Positions 10,606 to 22,298 of a stretch of DNA of 64,000 bases are shown here, in pieces. The notes under the pieces were generated by a model. That model was not told the origin of the DNA. It saw only the letters and a list, made by a program, of their open reading frames with translations, and ran no database searches. Both the position numbers and the translations under genes were made by a program. This stretch comes from Rhytidiadelphus loreus (Eukaryota; Streptophyta; Bryopsida; Hypnales; Hylocomiaceae), in NCBI GenBank assembly GCA_947034895.1, contig OX344761.1, forward strand, positions 38,638,863 through 38,702,862. The letters are read 5' to 3'. Numbering within the stretch: the first letter of the stretch is position 1; each line of letters begins with the position of its first letter.

Positions 10606-12468
10606 CTGTGCTTTTATAAGGAGGTCAGAATATGGCTCTTTTGATACACCTTAGTCAGGAATTTTCTAGTTTAATATTTCGTGCCAGGCCAGCTTGGGAC
10701 AACGAGGTCCTGTCCTTTGTGGTGATGGCAATAGAAAGTGGAGGACACACGGATGCCTGTTCTTAAGGAGGAAGCACCCAAAACCATCAATAGAAGCAAT
10801 TCAGCATAGTTGGAGACACATTTTCCTAAAAAGGATATTTTGTAGTATTAGCAAATGAAAATTATGCATATTAAAAAAAAATTTAGATTTTTCGGATGTG
10901 GTATGTAATTTCTATGATTTTTCAAAGCATTGGCTCCCTAGACCACTGAAACTGTCACATAGGTGGACCCCAAACCAAAATCTCTAGAAATAAGTACACT
11001 AATAATGATATTTAGTGTTATATTACTAATAGTGTTATGTTGACTTTTACCACACCCACTCTAAATGTCAAGTGGTTTGCATTGCATTTAGAGTTTAGGG
11101 TTCACCACCCCTTCGCCTTCACCTCTGCCTCTCTAACCTTGCTTGGCCGCCCTTGCCTCATTGATTCCGCCTCACCACCTTTTCTCTCTGCCGCCACCCT
11201 TTCTCTCTGCCACCTTTATTGAGTGCTTGAGCAAAGTCTGAGTTTGCTTGGCACGCGGAGAATTCCATATCAAACATGAGGTCCAAATCCATCACAAACT
11301 CACGCACTCAAAGGTTGTGGTGTGTATATGCTAGCCGACTCCATCTCCGCCCTTGTACTTTGCTCCCATTGTAACATTGTCAGAGTTTCTAAGGTGGCAA
11401 CATTTTTGCATTCCATGGATTGAATAAGGTAAACCAGCCTATGACAGGCAGATTGTCTGGTTTGCCTTGTTGACATATTTGAAATTTTGAATTTTTTTTT
11501 TGATATAAAGGCAAACATGAAAAATCGGTAGAACAATTGAAATTTTATTTTTTTGACAAAGTATGAATTTGTTACAGTTTTTTGAAGTGAACTGGCCAGA
11601 TGGCTCAAAACAGTCTATAGACTATCCCACAACCATCAAAAACTATACCCATGGTGGTCATCAAACCACCCAATGCAGTTACAATATTTCCTAACATGGT
11701 TGAAATATTTTGTAACATGGACATGACAGAAAGGAATACAAAAAGTTAGTTCATGTAATGAATTACACTAGAAAGGGACAAGTTCCTAAAACAGTCTCTA
11801 ACATCTCCATCACCATCATATAAAACATTGATTTCAGCCATCAATCTACCTAATAAAGTTTTGCTTACATTAATTAGAAAAAACTTGGCACAGATTGATG
11901 GAAACCTCTAATGGGAGATCTTATAGATGTCTGTATTAGGCACTTAGACTGTCATAGGCTGGTTTACCTTAGTTGTTAAGAATCCATGTAGAAAAATTGC
12001 ACAATTTACATTTGGAATTGGAGTTCCAAGCGGAGGTTGGTATTTTTTGTAGCTGAGGTTGTTCATTTGCAAGTGTTGAAGTTGGATCATTGGAAGGATT
12101 TGAGGTGGGGTTGGATGGGGTGTGGGGGTATCGCATTTAGAGCGTGAATTTAGGTTTTTTCTTTCAAGCTGGGTTGTTGTTTTCTTGTCTTCTGGGGTTT
12201 GAATTGTGTAAGCAGCTCCAAATATTTATACTTGTAACACAATTTTCATATATTGAGGAATTTCTATACATTATTGGAAAGAATTGCGAGCAATTAGAGT
12301 TTTTTCTTAACTTCTAATGTGTGTGAATTGTACAAGGAGCTTCTAATTTTTATACAGCTATGGAACAAGAAATTTATGTATTGAGATATTTCTACTAATT
12401 ATCTGCATTGTTGCTAACAGAATCTCGATCTTTGCACAGATTGTCGAATCCTTGGGACTAAAGATTTC
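10606..12468. other. AT-rich intergenic with a dispersed-repeat relic
   Basis: 10845-10990 matches a second place at about 25350-25760: both contain GGCTCCCTAGACCAC followed by a run on cytosine-poor DNA. This points to an old dispersed repeat family. 11037-11220 is pyrimidine-rich (CTCTCTGCC repeats). Nothing else is recognised. Confidence 0.4.
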
Positions 12469-12801
12469 ATGAACTCTAATCTGGTGCAAGCAGAGAGGTT
12501 AGAAGAACTTAGTGAAGAAGATGATTTTCACAACATCATTGTTCCAAGTTCTTTTTTCTGGAAAATATGTGATTCCATCTATGATATTTGTTTCGAAAGA
12601 GGATTAGTAAGTCCCGTGGAATTTTTGTTCTCTTTCTATCTTATGTCTTTAATGAGACCACACATCTACAATTTATTGGACCTCTTTCCTAAGGAGTTTC
12701 AAGGAATTTGCTTTGACAGTGAAAGGTGGTCCTTTGATGGCAATTATTCACTAGGGCCAAGGCATGGTCTCAATTTGATTTGCCAATATCAAGGAGATTA
12801 G
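12469..12801 (+). CDS. Unidentified ORF of 110 aa, possible gene fragment
   Basis: ATG at 12469, stop at 12799-12801. The frame is open upstream to about 12421, just after an acceptor-like GTTGCTAACAG, and would add CTDCRILGTKDF before the Met. The sequence has natural composition: an acidic N-terminus (LEELSEEDDF), a hydrophobic centre (FLFSFYLMSLMRPHIYNLLDLF) and an aromatic C-terminus. It may be one exon of a longer or captured gene. No family is recognised and no supporting neighbours were found. Confidence 0.25.
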   Translation: MNSNLVQAERLEELSEEDDFHNIIVPSSFFWKICDSIYDICFERGLVSPVEFLFSFYLMSLMRPHIYNLLDLFPKEFQGICFDSERWSFDGNYSLGPRHGLNLICQYQGD

Positions 12802-14342
12802 TGGAAGCACAACTTTGTACATTACACATGGTACGAGTGTTCTAATTCTTTATTTGTCATAAATGTACATATATTACTTTGGTAAGGTAGTATGCTCTAA
12901 AAGCAATCATGATACAGAGGTATATTTTGCTTTCTTCAATAAACTAGCATTGTACAGCTCAAGAGGTGGTTGCTTGTACTAACCACTACATTTTAACTTC
13001 AAAAATTTGTAACTAATTTCTCAAAAGTCCAAAGAATACAAAACGACTTGGGTTAGATGCCAAGTCCTTCTTTCTTCCTATGAAAATTTACGGAAAATTG
13101 TTTCAAGGAGTTTAGCTTCCTTGAAAAGGCAATCAGCTCTGAAATGGTCGCTTCAAGATTAGACTATCTTAAGTTGTCCAATACTTATCGTACATTCACA
13201 GCTTTTTTTACATATACTTACAAATCGACCTGTTGTCATACAGGCATTGGAAATGGTGGTATCCGAGGCAACAGCTTCCAAACATCACACATGTTATGCA
13301 CCTGATTCTCGTTCTTCAGTCTATGTCTTATCAGATTGATCCAAGCTTACTGCACCTGTTACAACCATTTTACCACACTGAAGATTTCTTAAAATTTTGA
13401 ACATATATTATTGAGACACAAACCTAGGAGTCCCCAAAAGGTACGTGATCACCTTATGTTTACATATCCGAGGCAAGTTTAATGACTTGCTTAAAACCTT
13501 GATTCAATACTGATTTGATTTTGCAAGATTTTGATGTCTTGGTATCTGATGAAGCTAAACTTTTGCTTTCTTTTTTACTTCAATTTGGAAGTTGTTGTGA
13601 TCTTAGATTCTACACAAGCATCAAATTTTTCTGAAGCCATCACATTTGATTAAATGAATACTTAACTTCTTGTAATAATCATTCAAGTCTAGAAGTCAGC
13701 TGCAAAAGTCGTTGGATTGTACTCAAAGTGGTTGCAAAACTTTCCAGTTGCTATTATGCCAATATTGTGAGTATTCTATTATAACTTTGCAGACTTTTAG
13801 TACAAATTTTAGTGGTAGCAGAATAAGGTCATGGCTAGAAAAGTGCTCAAATCCAAGCTAACTAAGTTACTAAGGTGTTGCTAGGACTCGTCAAGTTTAT
13901 AGATATTGATTTTTACAAGATTCTTTTATTGGATACCCTTAAAATCGTGAATTTGCTTAGAAACCAAAAAATGAGTTGTTGATATACTACACTACACTCC
14001 TTCACTTTGAAAAATTCCACAAGGCTGAGTTTAATTCGGAATTGGATGAAACCACCACCTCTGGATTTGTAACAAAGTCTATTTTTTAGAAATAATTTTT
14101 TTTCTTCAAAAAACTCTAAATTTGAGAATGAGAAGCACAAACAACAAGGGCAACAACTAGAAAATGGATGCTTGGTTCATTAGGGGTTAAAATCTAATTT
14201 TTTTATATTTATGGTGGTTTTGAATGTTTTAGAGATGATTTCAAATAGTAGAAGTGATTTTCAAGGTGGTTTTTATGAGTTTTTTTCATTTCTTTCAAGC
14301 ATTATTCTATCACTAATTTTGATTTTGTATTTAAAATTTTAG
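12802..14342. other. AT-rich intergenic with one dispersed-repeat copy
   Basis: 12893-13160 is a copy of the dispersed element best preserved at 39955-40201. They share CTCTAAAAGCAA at one end, CAATCAGCTCTGAAATGGT near the other, and AAACGACTTGG in the middle. The remainder is AT-rich with no coding signal. Confidence 0.5.
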
Positions 14343-15357
14343 GAATTTCCTTCTTCTAGCACCATAAATGTTAATGTGCTCTGCCAATCTCCTCTTCACA
14401 ACTTGGATCCAAATGTCAGCACTTCACATGCATTGCAACAAGTTTCAACTATTGCAGCACACAAATCTGTCATTGCTTGGATGATTGAAGATGAGACATT
14501 GCATGATTCCAGAAGCCTTTTTGGACGCACAATTAAAACTTTTCCTCAGTACTTTCGAGGATAAAAAAGTGCCAACCTCATGAGAACATCACGATGGTGG
14601 AAGTTGCATTATAGCTTTTTCAATGACGTTGGTGAAGATTCTAATTTGGTACTTTCTTGTACCATAAGCTATCTTGGAGTTCAAAAGCGGTGTCGTGTTG
14701 CAAATGCAGACATTATGTAGAATATGTGTATATATATGATTTAGGTAGATTTAAATATTTGCAGTATTATAAATTAGTTGACGTCATTTGAAGTGACTTC
14801 AAGGTGACGCCTTCTCTTTCCAACTATATAGAGAGGGATTTACTTTAAAGCTTCATCTCATTTAATATTCTTCCTTTTTGTGTTTTATTTAGATCATACT
14901 ATGTCGAATTAGAGGGGGGGTTTTGAGCCTCAACATGAAGAATCTCAACCGGAGCGTGAGTTTGAATTTTCTTTATCACAACTGCTAGATCAGCCCCAAC
15001 TACCATTGAATCTTTCATTACTACATGGGCGACCAGAAGATGAAGCTGGGCCATCTCGACCACCGAAACAACCTCGTGTGGAGAAACGATGACATGGTAA
15101 CCTTCAATGTGACGCTTGGGCATTGATGATTTTATTGTAGATTGGATGTGTTGAACCCGGCAGTCGTGAAGTGACATTTGAAGGATGTTTTGAGGGCTTA
15201 AACGACGAGCAATACTATTGCATGGTGAGGCCTATCAAAAGGAGTCGTGGTCATCAACGATAGTTGGAAAGACCAGTTAATCCCTTAACCAAGGCAGATC
15301 GTGCCGATTACGTTGCTGCTACCGTCAAACGCATCCTCAAATTCTTGCAAATGAAGT
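14343..15357 (+). pseudogene. Decayed coding relics, probably of a transposable element
   Basis: Two blocks look like former exons. 14343-14720 reads VIAWMIEDETLHDSRSLFGR, then a stop, then RTSRWWKLHYSFF. 14925-15357 reads EPQHEESQPEREFEFSLSQL, then GPSRPPKQPRVEKR, then three stops before LTKADRADYVAATVKRILKF. Each block keeps one frame over more than 100 codons with stops inside. The RWWK motif and charged, proline-rich linkers suggest a transposon-encoded protein. I cannot name it. Confidence 0.35.
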
Positions 15358-18300
15358 GACATTTCGATTGGAGCTCTAGTTTTTTACCTCTATTAGATTT
15401 ATGTTGGATTTTAGTTCTTCAATCCATAGTTGAAGTGATTTATTACAATAAATTTTATTTGTGAAGTAATATGAGGGAAATATTCAAATAGTTTATAGTG
15501 AACTTGAGGTGAATTTCCTTCAAAGTTAAAGATAAAGAAATAGTTGTGGGGTTAAATAAGTGCTCAATTATTCATGTTGTAGTTTTGGGAGTGAGTTAGA
15601 GGCTGACTCCACTTGTTTGTGTGGTTAGATTGAAGATAAAGTAGAGAAAAGGTGAACACTATTCATCTTCTCTCCCGTTGGTAATTTAGGGAGGACCTGA
15701 ATGTTTAGAGGGCTATTGTGTTGTGAATTTGAAGAAGTTTGAAATAAAATTTGAAAAAGTTGTGTATCATGGTGTGTAGTCCCTAAATTGTTATTACTTG
15801 TTTGATTTGAAGTTGTGAATCAAAAGTTGTGCTAGTTTGAGTAGAGGGAGGTTTGTTGCCTTTGAAATAAAAAGGTAGAGACTTTGACCGGCCATAAAAG
15901 ACGGATAGGGTTTTGATTTCCAATGATATTTAAAGGAAGTGTAGAAATTTGTGTTAGCTTTGCATGGAGATATAACTCATTTTGTTTAGAGTTTGTATAA
16001 GTGAGTTGTGAGTGTGAAAGTGAAGGAGGGTCTGCTTCTCTTCTTTTCTCAAGGCCGAAACTTTGGACGGCCATTGAATTTGGATAAAGTTTTAGAATTT
16101 CTTGAAATTTCAAAGAGAAGTAGAAGTTTGTATTAGCTTTCCAAGAAGCTATTACTCACCTCATTTGGAGTTGTATAGCAATGGTGACACTCAAACAAAA
16201 TCCAGCTTGAGAATTGGAAGTTGAAGTTGGAGATTGAAGGAGGTGTTGAAGGCTTGTGTGTGTGTAGCTTGTGGCTTTGTAAATTTAATTTTATTGTTGC
16301 GGGCGGTTTGGTTTACACCAACACTAGCCTCATTTTGTGTTGTGGATGTGACGAAGTGGGATTAATTGCTCACATGATTAAGACGTTTATGTTGTTCCCA
16401 CTGGTGAGGCAAGTTTATTGGTCACCGTTGGTTTGAAATTTAGGATCCAATCTCTCGGACGGTTCAGCTCGTGGTCTGGCCGTCCCGTTTTACATGTCCA
16501 AAGCTACCCTACCCTACCTTAAATCACCCTACCTTAACCCTTGGCCTATTTAGAAATACAACAGGATAGGACAACGAGTAGCAGTTCGAAGATTTAGAAA
16601 GCTTGTATTTCATCTATTGGTTAGGAATTGTTGCATTTCAAGCAATAGGAGATCTCCAAATACCACAATATTAGTAAGAAATACATGAATAATATACTAA
16701 TATATTCATATATATGAAAATATATTCTAACATAGTATTGTGAATTAATAGTACATGCAATTGCAATTTGTATGTTTTGTTTTTAAGATCACAATATTAG
16801 TGTTTTGTAATTAATATTGGCCTTTTAATCTTGAAAAAAGTATGAGGTAGTGCTATAGTCTTAAATAAGACTAAATGTTGAATCATGAGTGGCGAAATAT
16901 GTGGATTCAATTTTGAACAATGAAATTTAGCTTTTATTGAAGAAAAATTTGTATAAATGTTTGCAATATGTTGCTAGAAAGGTCAAAATGATTAGTTTCA
17001 CATCTCGATTTATGTCATTGAGAAAAAATTGTTTTGACCTTTGTATGATTGGTTGTGAAGATGAAGTGAAGAGGTCATTTAGTAATGCACAAATATTCTA
17101 ATTTGACTTGCACCTTAAAATAAACAAAATTGTTGCAAAGTGCATCGTAAAATGTGCACCAATTTAACATACCATGATACCACCATGTGCACTTGCACTT
17201 TCTACAATTTTTTAATTCAAAACTTTTCTTTTATTCAAAAGTATATTTTTCACTAAAGTAAATCATGATTTTTGCCTTTCTATTGAAATTTTCTAAATTT
17301 GAATTGCAAATTTGTAAAAATTTAAATGCACAAAAGAACACAACATCCAATCAAAAGTGCATGTCCACAAATTATTTTAGGAGGAAGTAATGACATAGAT
17401 TTTTCTCATAGATGATTTTGTTGCTTTCAACCAGAAAATGAATGATATAATTTCATTCCACCCAAAAAAAGTTAATTTCAAAAAACTATATACACATCAT
17501 GGCAAAATCAAAAGTAAACATTTCAAGAAAACAATACTTTTAGAGCAAACCCCAAACCCCTATCACCTTTCTTTTCTAATTCTAACTTCAAATATTCATA
17601 ATCAATTTTTAAAAATGCCAATAAATAATAATGAAAATGGATTAAATGCAAAAACTATGCATCTTTCAAAGAAATGTTTTGAAATATTCAATCACTCTAG
17701 AAATTTGAATCAATACTAGAAAAAAAATCTCATGTCTTAGGTTTTTCAAATTATGAGATACGACAACGTTTCCTTTCTAATGAAGATATTTAGTTTTAGG
17801 TCACTTGTCTAGACTTTTCAAAATCAATGGTGGGATATAGATGAATAAATATTTAGTATATGTATGCCAGCCATAAAAACAATGGTTGATGTTTCTTCTT
17901 CTTTTTGAGTATCCAAAATTACCAACTAAGATGTATACATTGCATTCATTTCAAGTGGCAATTTGAGACTTACATACCTTAAATTGTTGAGTTGAACAAT
18001 GTATTTGATTGATTGATGATAGGGCTAGAAGAATTCATTTTGGTCTTGTTTACTAATGTAATAATTTCTTAGAAATCACTATAACATGTTGACAATTGTT
18101 TTTGTTTCTTTGTTGATTGAGTGACATGCAATTTGGAATGTATATAGGTAAGAAAAAATGGATAGAATCATGTGTGTGTTCATCTCTTATATCATCTACT
18201 TTAATTATTGTAGCAACTTTCACCAAAATGTTCACAAATTTAATAGCCCTTAAATAGAAGAAATTGATAATTGTATCCATCCTTTCACCCCATTTTTAGT

Positions 18301-20076
18301 ACTATGGTAGTCAATGCTAAAATAGAATAAGACTCTAGTGAAAGGTTGCTATAAAAAATTTGACCAGTTGCACTATGGAAGATATTAACTATAGTCAAGT
18401 ATACAGTTCATCTAGTCTTTGTTGACTCAAGGTGCAAAAGCTCAAAAATTTTCACCAAATGGTTGACAAATGTAAAAATTTGCATCTTATTTTGTAGTTG
18501 GTTAATTTTGTATTTTTTTTAATCACTTTTAGCTAATCTAAGGTCCTTATTTTGAAATATGAATTCAAAATTACCAATTTTTATCATTCAATATAAACAA
18601 TAAAATTTGTATTTTCTCCTAAGGGAGAAATTTTGTAGCAATATTTGTTTTGTGCAATTTATCTCTAAGAAACAATACCAATTATTTTGAAGGAATGTTT
18701 ACAACTTATTCTCCATTTCACAATGGACAAAATTGTAAAAAGTGCTACAAAATCTTTATAGAAAGGAGAATTGAAATTATTAAATTATTAAATTATTAAA
18801 TTTGACATGGAAGTTTGCAATATTTAGAAAAGAAAAATCAAAATGATTGACCACAAAATTATTGGAAGAAACTCTTGATAAGCAAACGAGGCAACTTTTT
18901 GACTTTCAGAAAATTGTTTAATTTTGAAATAGGTCATAAACTTTGGGTTGCTTGTAGTTGAACAATAAAGCAAAATCTACTCCTAAATTAAATTCAAGTT
19001 TTTCCTATGCGCATAGAAGTAAAAGCTTTACTCAATGAACAACCTTATAATTTACGCCAACCCTAAATGAACAAACTCTTAATTTACACCAACCTTGATA
19101 TAAGGTTGGAGTTTAATATTGGCTATCCCCTTTGGATAGAGACTATGACATTTGTGAATTCTAGTTTTAAAATCCTAACTAGAACTGCATTCACACTACA
19201 CATTGCAATTAGGATTTGGTTGATGTAGTTAGGGTTTGGTTGGAGCAGGGATGTGGGATTTGACTTATCAATAAATTAATATTGTTGTTTACTTAGTTTT
19301 AATAGATCCTCATGGTCATGTTGTTCTTTTTTTCTTGTCTTTATGAAACTTGACAAATACAATTCCAACTTTAAAAAATTCAATAAATTCTTTTTCGATT
19401 TCAACACAACTTACTACACATCCACCTATCGTCCACTATAGATCACTTTCTCTTTTGCTGAAAAACGAAATCAAAAACCTTGATTTGGAAGTGGTATTGA
19501 CTATAAGTCTATAACTAGGTCATTGCAAGAAAGACCGTTCAAAAAGTGTAGTATTTTACACAATACTCATTTTTTTGTTTCGGAAGGGCTTTATAATTAG
19601 AAAAACAATTTTTTTTAAATGTAAAAAATATGTTTAATGAATACTCCTTTAAGAAGAAGGTATTCTAGGAAGGAAAAGTATAGAAAAATTCTCTAAGTAG
19701 GAAAACTAGAAAAGTGTAAAATCTCATGAAAATAGGTACTATCACTATATTTCCACATTTCAATTTGTAAAAAATAGGAAAATATATATTTTTTAAACTA
19801 AAAATTGGTTGTTTGGAAAGAGTTCATAGTGATGAGATTTCACCAAAAGATTGATCTTAGAACCATATTCAATGTTTAGAAATTGTGTGCAATGAGAGTG
19901 CTATTTGCACTCATGTGGACGACACAAAATAATATATTTTTAGATTTCCCTTTAGTAGGAATATACTTTCCTACTATGCAAATAGACCATGAAAATTTCG
20001 GCTCTAGATCATTAAATTTGGGGACTCCTAATGTATTAAAATCCCCTAAACCTCATAGTGTGACAAATTAACAAAA
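15358..20076. other. AT-rich intergenic with a local duplication
   Basis: 15870-15990 and 16055-16175 are diverged copies of one ~120-bp block (ACTTTGACCGGCCAT versus ACTTTGGACGGCCAT, each followed by TTAGCTTT and ATAACTCA or ATTACTCA). The block resembles retrotransposon-LTR-like plant repeats, but no LTR ends could be paired. 16505-16540 holds a short ACCCTACC repeat. From 16700 to 20070 the DNA is very AT-rich and has no coding signal. Confidence 0.4.
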
Positions 20077-20303
20077 ATGATTTTTCATAATAAAATGTTT
20101 TTTGATAATAAAATGATTTTTCATAATAAAATGATTTTTCATAATAAAATGATTTTTCATAATAAAATGTTTTTTGATAATAAAATGATTTTTCATAATA
20201 AAATGATTTTTGATAATAAAATGATTTTTCATAATAAAATGTTTTTTGATAATAAAATGATTTTTCATAATAAAATGATTTTTCATAATAAAATGATTTT
20301 TTA
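20077..20303 (+). repeat. 18-bp minisatellite, 12 full copies plus a partial
   Basis: The unit is ATGATTTTTCATAATAAA (A), with variants B (ATGTTTTTTGATAATAAA) and C (ATGATTTTTGATAATAAA). The order is A B A A A B A C A B A A plus a degenerate end. Because 18 is a multiple of three, it leaves open frames on both strands with six-residue repeats (MIFHNK on plus; KNHFIM and YYEKSF on minus). Those frames are by-products of the repeat and not evidence of coding. Confidence 0.97.
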
Positions 20304-22298
20304 AAATTTAAAACAAGAAGGGATCCGATTAACATAAAGTTAAACATGTCTAATAAGAATTTCAAATTCATGAGGTTTATATATGCTTCAAAAGTTATAG
20401 AGGGTGACAAGAAGGTCCATATATTCTCATTGTAATTTAAAATAGAAGCGATCTTTCTTGCAAGGACCCAGCTTAGACTTATTGCACTCCTATTGACTAA
20501 ATGAGCCCAAAGAAGAAGAAGAAGAAAAGACATCTCTAAGGTAGCCAATCCATTTCCAAATTCCAACCACTTAAGCAATTATATATCTCTAAAGTGCAGG
20601 TTTCTTGAGTGCAAAATTTTTTCCATGTACAGAAATAGTCTTTCAAAGGATTCCATAATTGTATTTTTTGAAACATAATTACCATGGATCTTTTAGCTCA
20701 AGATTATGTTCGACCCATTCTAGTCATACAGACCTTCCTATTTCCAACCAAGAGCTGGCTGCAAAAATCCACCAAAGGTTGGTTGCAATATTGAGAATCT
20801 TCTCGCCAGTCACAAAGTGCCACAACTGCACCGAAAACTGCGCCATAATTGATCACCATTCATCTCTTCCTGCACGGAAAGTGAACATGCCTACATTGCC
20901 AAGATGAGGTGTATGATAAGAGTGATGGGTCGGCTGCTATAGTCTTCAACACTTTCTGGTGAAGGCTTGACTAATGAGGGACAGTGGTTCAGTTGTCGGC
21001 AAAAAAATTTAGAGCAGATACCGACACACCCACCCACTCACTCAAGACCATCTGTGATTGTGCTTTCAGAAGAAGAAAAAAAAAGAGAGTAAAAAAAAAA
21101 GGTTGAATGATTTGGCCCACACGTCTTACCGACTATAGCTTAGACTTAGCTGCACTCCTGTTTCAAGACGTTAAGATAGTGTCTGAGCCCGAAGAAGAAG
21201 AAACTCAAGAAACACATCAGTAAGTAGATCGAGTCTGAAGTCCAAACTTGCTGGCCAAGGCTCAAGAAATTTAGAGCAGCTAGCGACACAGACACAGACA
21301 CACACTCAAGACGATCGATTTGTGACAGAGGGTGGTTTCTCGATCAGTACGTACGTGTGCAGTTTTTGTGTGCCAGACAGAGTGGGAGCTAGCTAGCTAG
21401 GCGAAGTACCATTTGTTGCAGCTGCTTTGGAATTAACAAGAGGTAATTAAGCGCATCGACAACGTGGGATTTGAGGTGGACACACTCTTGATTTTTGCTA
21501 GTCTCGATTTATCACAAAGAGGATGATTGGAGTTCTTAATTTTCTGTCTCTGTTCGATACTAGTACTAGATCGAGTGGTGTTGCATTGGAACGAAGAGGA
21601 TCATTCAACTATCTCTTTCCGTCTTTTGCAAGTGTTTTCAATTCGTCAAATTGTGTGAGGGTGTGCGTGCTTTCATTCGGAGGAGTAGAGGATCAACTCT
21701 TTCGATCTGTCCCTTTCGAGTATTCTTAGCTGGATTCAATGTACGATTTTGCTTCCACTGGGAGATCATCCGATAGCGCTAACTAGGAGAGATCACTTTG
21801 GGTGCTACAGTCTACAGGAGCCCATCTCTACTACTACGATCATAGTGTTTCTCTCACTCAATGTATTTGATGATTTCTTATGATTTCTGATAGAAAATCT
21901 TCATCGAAAGTAAAAGCTTACAGCATTTCCAAACCAAGTAGTGCGGTTACACGAAGTATCATGATCAGTGTGGTTGGAAGCAACGCCGGATCAACTCCCT
22001 GATGGTCTTCGTATCCTCAACCTGATGATTGTGGTGGTTTCCTTGTCAAGTTCGTAACAATGACGCGGATATGCACGACATTTGGCTCCTTTCAAGGCAA
22101 CCGGCCTCAATCCAGCTACACCACCATTGAGTTTGTCTTTCTCTTGGCAATGGAGTACATTTACAACTTCCTGTCTTTGAATCGTGACCATTATACAACG
22201 AAAGTGACGTTTTTTTGTTGTGTCTATGCACTGTTTTGATTCCAGCTGTTGTATTGTTGCGGGGGATTGCTGTCAATAGGGCAATAGGGCACCGAGAC
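20304..22298. other. Intergenic with direct duplications upstream of the membrane-protein pseudogene
   Basis: Two local duplications are visible. AGCTTAGACTTA...GCACTCCT followed by GAGCCC and GAAGAAGAAG occurs at about 20471-20525 and 21138-21205. AATTTAGAGCAG followed by CGACACA and CACTCAAGAC occurs at about 21007-21050 and 21268-21315. 21270-21420 is rich in GACACA and AGCTAGCT and may be promoter or leader DNA of the gene starting near 22299. No other gene is seen. Confidence 0.4.

Noticed and set aside
20077..20303. Possible CRISPR-like array
   Set aside because: It is a direct tandem repeat with no spacers, in a eukaryotic genome.
20036..20578. 180-codon minus-strand frame
   Set aside because: More than a third of it is the 18-bp minisatellite and the rest has no family signal.
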